In this document: piece after piece, positions 1 through 10,053 of the stretch
Layout of the letters: each line of letters opens with the position of its first letter
Position numbering within the stretch: position 1 is the stretch's first letter
Assembly: GCA_037833965.1 (NCBI GenBank)
Contig: AP031354.1
Coordinates: forward strand, 1,900,001-1,964,000
Direction: 5' to 3'
Origin: Marchantia polymorpha subsp. ruderalis
Lineage: Eukaryota > Streptophyta > Marchantiopsida > Marchantiales > Marchantiaceae
Length of the DNA: 64,000 nt
Translations under genes and position numbers: made by a program
Notes under the pieces: model-generated
What the model was told of the DNA's origin: nothing
Databases searched by the model: none
The model's input: only the letters and a program-made list of their open reading frames with translations

Positions 1-250
1 AATTGTCAAACTACCTGGCAAGTTAAAACTGCAGGCCATATGGTCCAACAGGGGAGGAGAGTATACGTCACATGATTTCATTAAATTTTGTGACATATAT
101 GGGATAGCCAGACAACTCACCCAAGCTCATACTCCTCACGAGAACGGTGTCGTAGAGAGAAAAAACATGAGCTTATTAGAAAAAGCCAGGAGTATGGTCT
201 TTGCGTGCAAATATACCTTCTTTATTGTGGATCAAAGCTGTTGCAACCGC
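1..250 (+). pseudogene. Copia integrase core, 5' fragment
   Basis: Translation shows the central integrase signature: an SNRGGEY-type block, which is SDNGGEF with the second catalytic Asp replaced by Asn, then FCDIYGI, then HTPHENGVVERKN with the third catalytic residue (Glu) kept. A +1 frameshift follows around 195-215, after which the LLWIKAVATA stretch appears in another frame, matching the conserved LWAEAV region. The fragment runs off the left window edge and is cut on the right by the inserted element at 251. It cannot encode an active integrase as it stands. Confidence 0.85.
246..250. repeat. Left target-site duplication ACCGC
   Basis: ACCGC sits just before the TG that begins the inserted element. 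It is identical to 4818-4822 just after the terminal CA. Confidence 0.7.
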
Positions 251-405
251 TGTAATAACCCACCAAAGGCTAAAACTGCAGTATGGTGGTAAAAAGATCG
301 AACCCACAGGGACAGAGGCAACACACAGAGTACAAAGTGTCACGTTTAACAGACTTTTGGAGAGTTTGAATTCTCAGGCGACTGTCACTCCCAGAAATAC
401 TGCAG

Positions 406-459
406 TGCTCGACTCGGAGGCCACTCGGAGGATGCTCGACTCGGAGGTCACTCGGAGGA
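406..459 (+). repeat. 27-bp tandem duplication
   Basis: Two adjacent 27-base units (406-432 and 433-459) differ by one base (C/T). Each contains CTCGACTCGGAGG and ACTCGGAGGA. It lies in the non-coding left part of the inserted element, where CTCGGAGG recurs again near 519. Confidence 0.8.
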
Positions 460-552
460 TGCAGAGTGCAGCGTAAGTCACTCAACACACACACACCTGA
501 AACTGGAAAAGCACAACTCGGAGGTAGGTCAGGACCTCCGCTTAGGATTTCA

Positions 553-1212
553 GGGGGAAAGTCTCTCAAAAGTACACTCAAAGGCTCTGCAGGTAGTGAC
601 TCCCACTCCGGCTTTTACAACCCTTCCGCCAGTTTCTGCTAGCGTAGGGAACCCGGATTGGACTTCCCACTTCGGAACGAAATCACTCATGCGCAGTGGA
701 CGTCACCCTCGACTCACACCAAGCGCAGAGAGTACAGGCCCGACTGAGAACTCAACTGAGACACAATCCAGTAACACACACATATAACCTGAATTGATAA
801 CCAAGGTTTACACGAAGTAACAAAACTTCACTTTGGCATTCAGGGGAAACTTCCCGTAGGAGTACAATCAGGATATGTCACTCGAAGGTGTAAGGGGGAA
901 CTGTTCAAGTATCTAACTCGCAACCGGCTCTGAGCATCAGAAATCACCCGCAGGTGCAGATCCGCACTACTAAAGTCTCTAACCGGTATACTAGCTCTGA
1001 ACATTCAGCCGAATGCCTTCAGCTACAACATGCGGTAACTTCATTATGCTGCAGCTCCTCTACGTGGTGCCAGGATCAAATGCACAAACACGCCGAGAAA
1101 GTGGGTTCCTGATCTGCATTTCCGAAACTGGAAGAATCCCAAGGCAAAACGCCTTGAACTACTTTATACCCTCTAAGGTCCTAATTATCACTACGTTGCA
1201 CTACCAGCTACT
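553..1212. other. Left terminal part of the inserted element, no convincing gene
   Basis: This stretch lies downstream of the Gag-like gene on the - strand. It holds imperfect repeats of a purine-rich block (AGGGGGAAAG near 553, CAGGGGAAAC near 840, AAGGGGGAAC near 888), each resembling a polypurine tract. Open frames here are short with no recognisable motif. If the element is an LTR element, this should be its 3' LTR and polypurine region, but I could not match it to the other end. Confidence 0.4.
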
Positions 1213-3457
1213 CTAAACTCCTGCACGAAACCAAGCTACACTACTGCACTCTGCAGATCCGGTACTGCGCCTCCTGCGCGCCGGACTGCCTCGCACTATC
1301 TCCCTACCCTGCCAATCTTCCGACCGGCTGCGCAACCCCAGCCGCCGAAGGACTGCAGTTACTTCCGACCCCAAGTGCGCCATAGTGTCGCGCGCACCCG
1401 ACAAGAAGGCCTCTAATTTCCTCGCCACTCGCCGCCGACTCCGACTGTCACCCTCCGTCAATGCCGCCGCCCGAAGTTCAAACTCCCTGAGCGTGATCTT
1501 CTCTTGTGCCGCCACTTCCCAGTGGGCGTATCCTCTTAGACAGTGAGTCACCCGCGTCACCAACTCCTCTCGCGTCCGGCTGCTGCCTTCCACCTCTGCT
1601 AGCTGCATCTCCGCATCTGCGCGCTGCGCCCTCAATTCCGCGCACTCGGATTGCAAGTTGCGCAACAACTCCTCATCCTCCTTGCGCGTGCTTTGACTTT
1701 CCTTTAATGCGCGCGTTTGGCGCGCAAGCTCCTCTGTTAGAATGCGATTTTGTCTCCGCTCTTCCTGCAATTCCGACTCGATCTTTGCCCGCATTAGCTC
1801 GGCATCCGCCTGGGCTTTCGTCGCCACATCCTCCCGCTGTTGTTGCAGGGTTTGGTGTAGCCTCTTCGTGATCGCCAGGTGCTGTTGGAGGGCAGTATTC
1901 CTCATCTGCAATGTTTGGCACCTAGTGGCTCAGGTGGCCACCTTGCTCCTCGTCTTGTTCTTGACAATCTCCACATAAGACTGCGATTTTCTGGAACTCG
2001 AGTACTTTGCTGTCTTGCGATCCAAATATCGCAAGAGTGGCACTATCTGCTCGCACAATACCCCTGTTGGCGTCTTCCGCACAGAGTCCGCTTCCTGCTC
2101 TTCCGAACTCGTCTCATCCTCTGTTTCGAGGATTTCAGTCGCCACTGAATCTCTTGGCGACTCCCTGGAACTGTGGCGCGCGGCAGCTTCCGCCGCGACT
2201 GCCGCTCCATTCCCTGCTAAAATATCCAAGGCAGTGGGGGATCCCACTGCCTGAGCCTCTGTTCCGGCTCGATCTTCGGTTCTCGAAGGAGTTGGCGCCG
2301 CAGTTACTTTTGTCACCCCTGCACCGCCCGCTTCTACTGCCTGCTCTTCCGGCGCGATCTGCGCGGAAGGTGTCTTCGCCGGAGGTGTGTCCGCCGAAGG
2401 CGCCCGCACAATGGTCGCCGGCCTGGTCAGATTCGCAGTCGGCGAATCTGGCCGACTCCCAGTTGACCGACTCGCAGTCGGCCGACTAGCAGTTGTCCGA
2501 CTGGCAGTCGGATCCACCCTGCGCGTCTTTACTCCACTTGGCCTCTTTGCTGGAGGCGTTTTCTCAGAAGCGTCTTCTGCCGAGGACGACCCTCTGAGAG
2601 TTGTTGGCTCTTCAGCCAAACTCCCTTCTGCTTCCGGCCTGCTGTCCGGTTCAACGTGCTGCTCTTGCCGGAGCCGGAGCTGGAGTTGGACTGGCAGGTG
2701 CTTGGTCCGGATCTGTGTCCACTTCAGCCTCCCGCAAGTATCTACCCGGATTACTCCGGGTTAGCAGCGGAAACCGTGTCCGCTCTGAAGCTGTCAAACA
2801 TCCCATTGCTCGATAAAACACGATAAGGTAAGGCGAAAGATGATTGAGGGTCCCTCCTCTCTCTTCTTGCGAATGTTGGCGCGTCACCTTCCACAGGAGC
2901 CGTGCCCAATGAACCGGAGCTCCTGACAACACTAGCTCCACAAATCCCACTTGCCAACCATGCATGTAGGCGGTCTTGGTCGGCTGCAATATCTGAAGCA
3001 ATGCAGTCGCGACATTTCTCCGCAATCGATCTTTGTAATCCCGCATCCGGAAACCGTTCTTGGGATGCTTGCCAACTTTGAAAAGATCATTGTATGAGAT
3101 TTCTTCCTCCTTCGACACCTTCACGCTCTCGGCCTCGAAGAGGAGATACCCTTCCTCGCCTGCACACCTTCCTAACACTTGCGCCCAGTGACTAATGTCC
3201 CACCTCTCGGGGTGTGGGCGGAATCCGCGCGAGGGCTGGTGTTTCTCCTGCAAATACTCGCGCACCATCTCCGGACACGTCCAATTCCATCCCCACAGGA
3301 GGAAATCAAGCTTCAACCTTGTCAACACATCTTGGAATGCGCGCAGACCGATCTGCGGCACTCTCAGTGGAGACACTCGCAGCTGGGGAACCTTCGACAT
3401 CTTTCTTGCTTTCCCTGCACACACACAGACGTTCTTCCCTTCCGCTCGATCTCTCAC
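1213..3457 (-). pseudogene. Gag-like coiled-coil transposon protein, broken into three frames
   Basis: Three consecutive - strand frames make one decayed gene. The first (3457-2651, about 268 codons) has a globular Trp-rich part (WGWNW, WDISHW, VHWARLLW) and a Pro/Ala tail. The second (2619-1930) is Ser/Thr/Pro/Glu-rich and low complexity, ending VEIVKNKTRSK. The third (1911-1213) is a long heptad-type coiled coil rich in Gln, Glu, Arg and Leu. The first joins the second through a one-base frameshift near 2650. The second and third are in the same frame, separated only by one TGA at 1930-1932. No zinc knuckle, protease or RT was seen. I do not recognise the family by name. The architecture resembles Gag or other structural proteins of plant transposons, but a captured host gene is not excluded. 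Confidence 0.55.
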
Positions 3458-3850
3458 AATCGCCGCTGCGCGTCGGCCGCTCAGACACTGACTAAAATCG
3501 CTCTCTCTTCTCTTGCGCGCTCAATTTCTCTGCTCGCAAACTTTCTTCAAGGTCCGTCAAGATCCTCGCGCAACTCGTCTCCGCACTCTCTCTTCTCACT
3601 GCAGTTCCCTCCGCCCTTGCGCTTAATCTCTGAAGCTGGAAAACTCACAATCAAGAATGAGAGAATGAGACTGGAGAGCAGACTTTTCTTCTCCGAATTC
3701 AAGATCGCCCAACGCTCTCACTGGGTACAATCAAACTTGATTACGCAGCCGGCTATACGGCATAACGGTTCTCCCTCGCATGCTCGAATTCACGACTCCG
3801 CACTGCGCGCATTCGCATGCGTGAACGTTGAATTCTCCCGCCGCCATCGT

Positions 3851-4655
3851 CTTCCGGACTCGAGTTCGCCGTCGCCGAAGGCTTCCGGACTCGAGTTCGC
3901 CGCAGTGGAGCGTATGCTTCGACTATGTTGTCTTTTCCCAACCTGCCCATCGCCGGAGGCGTATTGCCGCTGGCGTATTCCTTCTCCGTCGGCGCCTCGC
4001 TGGAGCCGCACATCAAGTCAGCGCGAATTACGCCGGCGCGTATTCGTACCACTTGTTTTGTCCGTTCTGCCCCGCATATCGCCGACGGCGCATATCCAGC
4101 CGGCGCGAATTATGCCAGCGCACCCGCCTGTCCGCGCCACGTCGGAGGCGTACATCAGGCCGGCGCTTCTCTTCCGCTGCGCAGCCACCGAAGGCGCTTC
4201 CGCCTCTAACTTGATCTCCTCTTATGAGCGCGTGGTTCCGCCGAAGGCGCATCGCCGAAGGCGTACGGGGGTCCTTTCCGACGGTGAACCCTAGCGCGAT
4301 CAGCGCATGTCCGGATGCGAGTTTTCCAACGCTCATAACTTCTTCGTCCCTAATCCATCTTCGGCGTTCTTGGGCTCGTTAGAACGAGCATCCCGAGTTC
4401 TTTCCAATGAGACCTCAACCAACTAGAACTACCGTGAATACTGATCGTTATGAAGGTTTCCCTCCCGCGCCAACGGCGCATCGCCGAAGGCGCACTCATG
4501 GTCGGAAGCCTTCGGACATCCTTGCCGGCTTCTGACGTCTTCAGCGACATCTCCTCTGGAGGTGTCTGTGCCGGAAGCGTACCTTCCCTAAGCGCTGGAG
4601 GCGCGTGAATAGAGTCACCTCAGCAAAGGAGATCTTGCCGAAGGCGCCGAAGGCG
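3851..4655. repeat. GC-rich interspersed CCGAAGGCG repeats upstream of the Gag-like gene
   Basis: A perfect 21-base direct repeat starting CTTCCGGACTCGAG occurs at 3851-3871 and 3882-3902. The block CGCATCGCCGAAGGCG recurs near 4248 and 4478, and CCGAAGGCG or its complement is scattered to about 4655. GCCGGCGCG-type blocks fill 4030-4170. The array lies 5' of the - strand gene, where a promoter or 5' LTR would be expected, and it is much richer in GC than its surroundings. Confidence 0.7.
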
Positions 4656-4817
4656 TTTGGCGCTGGTACGTCCAACTCCGCGCTTCTTCGTGATCTCGCG
4701 ACGATCTCCTCAATCCACTCTATTTAACGTACCATTTCCTAACTACAGACACTGCTTCGGTACTTCTTTTCTAAAATTGTTTAAATTCTGCAAAAAAACA
4801 AAAAGTGTGTTACCACA

Positions 4818-4822
4818 ACCGC
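4818..4822. repeat. Right target-site duplication ACCGC
   Basis: Identical to 246-250. It follows the terminal ACCACA of the inserted element and is followed by resumed Copia integrase coding (TANYVTYR in frame). Confidence 0.7.
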
Positions 4823-7104
4823 TAACTATGTTACCTACAGAACTTCCATGCGAGCAAACGCCTGCGACACTCCATATGGCAAGCTCACGGGTCTCACTCC
4901 CGATATACGACATCTCTGAGTCTTTGGGTGCAGAAATCTAATTCTTGACACCTCCCTAGCCAGAAAAAAATGGGCTCCTCGCGTCAGTGAGTGCATTTTT
5001 CTCGGCTATGACACAACTTCCACGGGATATCGGAATTACCAAAAGAAGATCCAACGGATCCTGATTTCAAAAGACGTGTGATTTTACGAAAGCTACTTCA
5101 CGATGTTCACCTCCACATCGATGCAGCTCAAATTGGCATTGGAAGACTGGCCCGAGGCGATCGATGATCTTGGAGCTGCATCATCAATGTCATACACCTC
5201 ACCAAGCCAACACATCGTCAATTCACATAACGTCAACATCAATCCTGCAAACTCAACCAACACAGGTGCATCACTACTGAATCATTGCTGCATGACTGAC
5301 TCGCCACCGTCAGCACAGCACGATGTTTTGATCACTCCGCCAAGTGAACCAAATATGAAGCGCTTACGAAATGCATCGACCACCTCGCTTTGTGAAGACT
5401 AAATGCTCCCATGTGATTCAATGGCTCAACGTCAATCGGAGATCCTTCAATGCAACCACCTATACACCCAACAACAAATCTTCCACTCGAACCTACCACC
5501 GTAGGCAAGCTCCATCATATTTTGAACTGCCCAAAATGCCCGCTCGAGAAAGCCTTCGTCCACCTCATGACTTCTATCTCAACGCTGTAGAGGTTGAACA
5601 GCTTGGCCCTGACTTGCCCGGATCTATACACGAAGCCATGAGTCATCCTGGTTGGCGAGCAGCAATGGAAGATGAACTCACTTCCATCTACAAGAATGAT
5701 ACATGGGATATAGTGCTGCTGCCTCATGATTGAAAAGCCATTTTCACCAAGTGGATCTTTCGAATCAAGCACAACCAGACGGAACTATTGCAAGATTTAA
5801 AGCTAGACTGGTGGCTAAGGAATTCCATCAGCGTGAAGATCATGACTACACCGAAACATTCGCATCGGTCGTGAAATGAAATACCTTACGAAGCATCATA
5901 TCACTAGCTGGTCATCAAGGGTGGACAATCGCACATCTGGACGTCAAAACTGCCTTCCTTAACGGAGACATAGAAGAAGAAATATATGTGCAGCCGCCTC
6001 CTGGATTCGAGTCTCCTACTCATCCTCACCACGTCTATAGGCTGAAGAAAGTCTTGTACAGCTTGAAGCAGGCTCCACGTGCATGGTACCACAAGGTCGA
6101 CAACTACTTAACCACACAAGGCTTACGAAAATCCACTACAGACCAGAACCTCTACTTCCATGAGGACAACGGTCTCCTCATCTTACTCATTCTCTATGTG
6201 GATGACGTTTATTTGACGGGGAACAACCTTCCACACATCGCACGACTTTGGACAGAGATTCAAACTGCATTCAAAATGACCGACTTGGGCACCTTATCTC
6301 ACTCCCTGGGAATCGAGTTTCTAATCAGCCACGACGGAATCCGTCTCACACAACGCCAATATATTGAATCAATGCTTGCAGACTTTGGACTCAACAAGTG
6401 TCGTCTTGTAGCAACACATATGGCCGAGAAAACGCATTTGCTGTCAGATATGAGGACACCACCAGCCGATTCAGTCCTCTACCAAACAATGGTACGCAAT
6501 CTCATTTTCTTGATCCATACAAGGTCAGATATCGCTTACGTAGTATGCATTGTCAGCAGGTTCATGGCTGCCCCGCTGGAGATTCACGCCCGAGCAGTAA
6601 AACATAGCTATCGGTATTTGAAGGGAACAACCAACTTAGCACTGAACTATCGGCGAGGGGAGAAAGATGATCTACTTGGCTACACCGATTCCGACTGGGC
6701 AAGAGACGCCTACGACAGAATATCCACCACTAAATATCTATTTCTATTGGGAAGCACGCTTATCACATGGAACAGCAAAAAACAACCTACTATTGCTCTC
6801 TCATCAACTGAGGCGGAGTACATGGCAATCACCGAGGCCACCAAAGAAACAGTGTGGTTGAGACTACTTAGAGAGTTGAAGATTCAAGACTTGAAGAAAT
6901 CAACAACAATTCATAGAGACAATCAAGTAAGTCTCAACTTAGCCCACAATCCGGTTTATCACAGATGCACAAAACACATCGAGGTAAAACATCATTTCAT
7001 TAGATAAAAGATTGCTTCCAACAGAGTCAAAATAAAATATTTTCCTATCATTGAACAGTTAGCAAAAATCTTAACTAGAGCTTTAAGAAGAATAGCTTTT
7101 GAAT
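4823..7104 (+). pseudogene. Copia pol, 3' half: integrase C-terminus, reverse transcriptase, RNase H
   Basis: After the nested element the reading resumes with RANACDTPYGKLTG and HLRVFGC, the GKG-type integrase C-terminus, then CIFLGYDTTSTGYR. RT begins near 5600 (PGWRAAMEDELTSIYKNDTW) and continues through FTKWIFRIKH, LDVKTAFLNGDIEEEIY, SLKQAPRAWY and the catalytic YVDD at about 6197-6208. RNase H has SSTEAEY and the terminal HRCTKHIEVKHHFIR. Breaks: TGA at about 5731, a frameshift near 5790, TGA before NTLRS near 5876, and TAA at 7005-7007, after which the frame continues to TGA at 7104. The 5988-7007 part is an open 339-codon frame with intact YVDD. The copy cannot make a full polyprotein. 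Confidence 0.9.
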
Positions 7105-7141
7105 GATTCAGGAAAATGCTAGGGTTAATTGATTTGGAAAT

Positions 7142-7390
7142 CTAAGTCTTCTGCTTCAACTTTAGTCTGTAGTACTCACGAGTAGAACCAAAGCCATGAT
7201 TCATCAAAGGAGGCCAAACTTGCCCACGAACAATCCCATCCGGCAGCAATGGAATGGGAGATTCAAATTGGCCCTCCACATCCAAGAAAGTCGAAGCATC
7301 ACGGCAGGAGTTGCCAACCGCACCATCATTAGGACAAGCTCCCTTCGATTGTCTTTGCAGGTCCAAAGTCAAAGCCGAGATGAGTGCCAC
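7142..7390 (-). other. Antisense open frame between Copia pol and its 3' LTR
   Basis: An open - strand frame of about 82 codons without an ATG start reads as ordinary protein (for example LDVEGQFESPIPLLPDG and VWPPLMNHGFGST). A GTGAGT splice-donor-like site falls right after FGST near 7175, so it may be an exon. I do not recognise the family. It could be a captured host-gene exon, an antisense extra gene of the Copia family, or chance. Position inside the element, after RNase H and before the polypurine tract, favours the first two. Confidence 0.3.
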
Positions 7391-7522
7391 AGAGCAAATC
7401 CATCAACAATTGAACTACAAAAAAACGCAAATTCACTCTCTTAGTCAGAATTAGACATAGTTGCCTGTCAGCTAAAGAAGCGCTCCGGAAACATAAATCA
7501 TCTCAATCCGGAGCGAAGGGAG

Positions 7523-7833
7523 TGTTGATACTCTTACTCTGATAATGCTCGAGAAGATACCGAGACCCTCTAATAGTGTAGGAGGAGGCACCGATGCCAC
7601 TTGGCACGATAGTTTAAGATAAGCATGCACTTTAGTTTTAGGTTTGGTTAAATTACCTTAGGTCACTTGCCGCGCCATACGCATGCCGCCTTTTGGCGTT
7701 CTCTGTTTCAAACATGTATTTAAGCCACCTCTATTGAATGGAACAAATATCTGAGTGAAGTCACTGCTTGATAACACATCTCTACAAGAACTGCATCCTT
7801 GACCACTCCTTGTTTCTTGCCATGGAACTAACA
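7523..7833 (+). repeat. 3' LTR of the Copia element
   Basis: Starts TGTTGATACTC directly after a purine-rich tract (GGAGCGAAGGGAG), as expected for a polypurine tract, and ends AACTAACA. A TATA-like TATTTAAGCC lies near 7728. The 5' LTR is outside the window, so the ends rest on TG..CA and the tract only. Confidence 0.65.
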
Positions 7834-9022
7834 AAACCAAATAAATTTTTGCGCAGAGTTACTCCATACGATTGGGTTGTCGGTTTAGTTACAAAGTATA
7901 TAGGTCAAATTTCCAATTGTCGATACAGATTGCCATGCAAAAATTACCCAATCGTACGAGTTGTTCTTCCGAAGAAGAGCTTCATGCAAAGCAAGTGCAA
8001 TCTACACACGTTCAAAACGTCTTTGCCTACCATTAATTCACGCCAACTAACGGATCTCCCTTTACACAAATCCTTCAGTTAAGCAAAATTTTACTTCCTT
8101 AAACTACATTTGACCAACTCTACTAGACACGCGAAGCTCACAGTTTTAGTGATGAAATCCACAAGAACTAGATATTGGGACTAATCTAGGCCTACTAAAT
8201 TATGGAATTTGTTAACATAATTTCAAACTTAACCAAAATTTAATTTTGCTTCATCTATAAATTAAAAACTTCATCATCATAACTGAAATTGTATTTTTGT
8301 AATTATTGTTGAATTCTAATCTTGCCACAAGTAGGATTATAGGGTTGAGAACCCAAATTTCAAAAAACTAGATTGAATTCGGCTAGAACCCGAATCGTGA
8401 GGGAACAACGAGTGGAGGAACTGCGAGGAAGAATCAGGAAATTGGAGCTTCGAGTATTTTATTGACGAGGAGGAGATGCGAGAAATTTTTGAGTAGTCAA
8501 GACAAGCAGCATAGGTAGCGCAGGGTGTCCAGCTAGAGGCAGAAGCAAGCGAGCAAGAGAGCCGGTGCCTGCATCGCATCGAGCGAGGTGCATAGCTAGC
8601 ATGACTTGCAAATTTAGGTGTGCAAGACACAAGAGGAGGAGCAGAGTTTTGCGAAACTAAATGGAAGCCAATGCAGACGACGATTGATCAATTGGGCTTG
8701 CAATTGAGCTCTTATTGATCGTTCCTTTACTCGTGTGAGCATAATCACTTCGGATATCTCCAGTTGTTATCATCAGCAAGCTTTGATGATTTATAGAACA
8801 ATTGGCTATCGACACTTGAAAAGGCTTCGTGATTATGCTTTCATGGTCTCGTCGCTTCAGTGAATCATCCGACCGTAGTTTCTAAGCTCCTTGACTTCTT
8901 CTTTTCAAGAAAGTCTAACGCAGAGTTCTCGAATAACTAAACATCATATTGATCCAATGGCTCCGCCCGCCCAGCTTGATTTTTGGGCATCTACCCTCTA
9001 TGCTACAACCCTCTATGCAATA

Positions 9023-9065
9023 TATGTGAATAGAACTATATGCTATATATAGTTCTATTCACATA
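9023..9065. repeat. Perfect 19-bp inverted repeat (hairpin)
   Basis: Arms 9023-9041 and 9047-9065 are perfect complements (TATGTGAATAGAACTATAT) around a 5-base loop. Could be a miniature element remnant or a cruciform-forming site. Confidence 0.9.
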
Positions 9066-9985
9066 GTTTTAACATGAATGAAATTGCTCCAGCAATGACA
9101 AAAAATCTAACACACCAAATTTATATTTTTTTGAATTGATTATTCGATATTGATGAAAATTAGTTAAATTTTTATACCTAATTCATCCATACAAACATTC
9201 GTAATATTTTCATCAATTTTTCAAAAAAATTATAACTACTCATTCAATATGTACAATATGACTACAAAATCAACAAATCATATGTTTCATTAAATTTAAT
9301 ATTTATAAAAGTACGTGTATTCAACCTTCATCTCTTGAAAATTTTTAAAATGTGTTTATATATATAATAATTCTTTTTGTCTAAAATATTTTAAGATATA
9401 TTGGAATTAATAATTTTTTAATTAATATAGGACTATTAATTTCTACTGAAAATTGACTCAAATCAATGAATATTGATATTGATTTGTACTCAATAATTCA
9501 TATGAAATTAGAAAATCGAATGAATTCAATTTTAATGATTATATGAGGTATTTTTATGCATTAGGATGTCAAAGTGCTAAACAATGTTATTTTCTTGATT
9601 ATTTTGATGATTTTGGTAACAAAATTTGAAAGCAAAAGTGATATGATATGATCAAATCAAAAACATTTCATCAAAACTGTATTTTTTCATTTCATTAATG
9701 TAAAATAATCTTGAAATAAGTACAAAATTACTATTTATTTGAGTATATTTTTTTCAAAATTTGTAAATAAATTACTTGTTCATGATTAAGTTTGATCATC
9801 AAATTCATGCTTAAAAATATAAACCAAAGATTTTACATATAAAACATACATTATTAATGTATTTTTTAACAAGAATAAGAATTAAAAAATATTTTTAAAA
9901 TAACGCTTTGACAACATTCTAGTCTTAGTTGATTTGACAATGTAGGAGCATTTTCTATAGTAGATTAGATAAAATTATAATTTAG

Positions 9986-10053
9986 TTTCAAGTTGAGACA
10001 CTCAAAGTTTCAATCTTTTAGAAGATTGAAATTTTGAGTATCTCAACTTGAAA
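9986..10053. repeat. 32-bp inverted repeat with 4-base loop
   Basis: Arms 9986-10017 and 10022-10053 pair over 32 bases with two mismatches, both transition differences between arms; the loop is TTAG. This is longer than chance expectation even in AT-rich DNA. It may be a foldback or MITE-type element. Confidence 0.88.

Larger units (their letters stand above)
251..4817 (-). mobile_element. 4.57 kb element inserted in the Copia integrase, with 5-base target duplication
   Basis: The inserted piece starts TGTAATAACCCACC and ends GTGTTACCACA, so it has TG..CA ends that form a short imperfect inverted repeat. ACCGC is present immediately on both sides (246-250 and 4818-4822); the identity extends to eight bases, CAACCGCT, if neighbouring bases count. 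The Copia reading continues directly across the removed segment. TG..CA plus five bases is what LTR integrases leave, but I could not find matching LTRs at the two ends. It could therefore be a strongly diverged or non-autonomous LTR element, or a DNA transposon with an 8-base duplication (hAT-like). The only long reading frames are on the - strand and encode a Gag-like coiled-coil protein; no RT or transposase motif was seen. Confidence 0.72.
1..7833 (+). mobile_element. Degenerate Ty1/Copia LTR retrotransposon, left part outside window, split by a nested insertion
   Basis: The integrase core is at 1-250, and its reading resumes at 4823 and runs through integrase C-terminus, reverse transcriptase and RNase H to about 7104. 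A 3' LTR follows at 7523-7833. The order integrase before RT-RNase H is diagnostic of Copia rather than Gypsy. The 5' LTR, gag and protease lie left of the window. Several stops and frameshifts make it non-autonomous. The break at 250/4823 is an insertion and not a deletion, because a 5-base duplication (ACCGC) flanks the inserted piece and the integrase protein sequence continues straight across it. Confidence 0.88.

Noticed and set aside
251..300. tRNA-like GGGTTCGATC with ACCACCA on the - strand near 275-300
   Set aside because: Resembles a T-loop and CCA end, but no T-stem pairing, anticodon arm or acceptor stem could be formed.
406..459. CRISPR-like array
   Set aside because: Only two adjacent 27-base units with no spacers, in a plant genome. 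Simple tandem duplication.
3179..4294. 371-codon + strand frame inside the inserted element
   Set aside because: Antisense to the Gag-like gene and its GC-rich repeat field. The composition of the repeats (few stops) creates long open frames in several phases.
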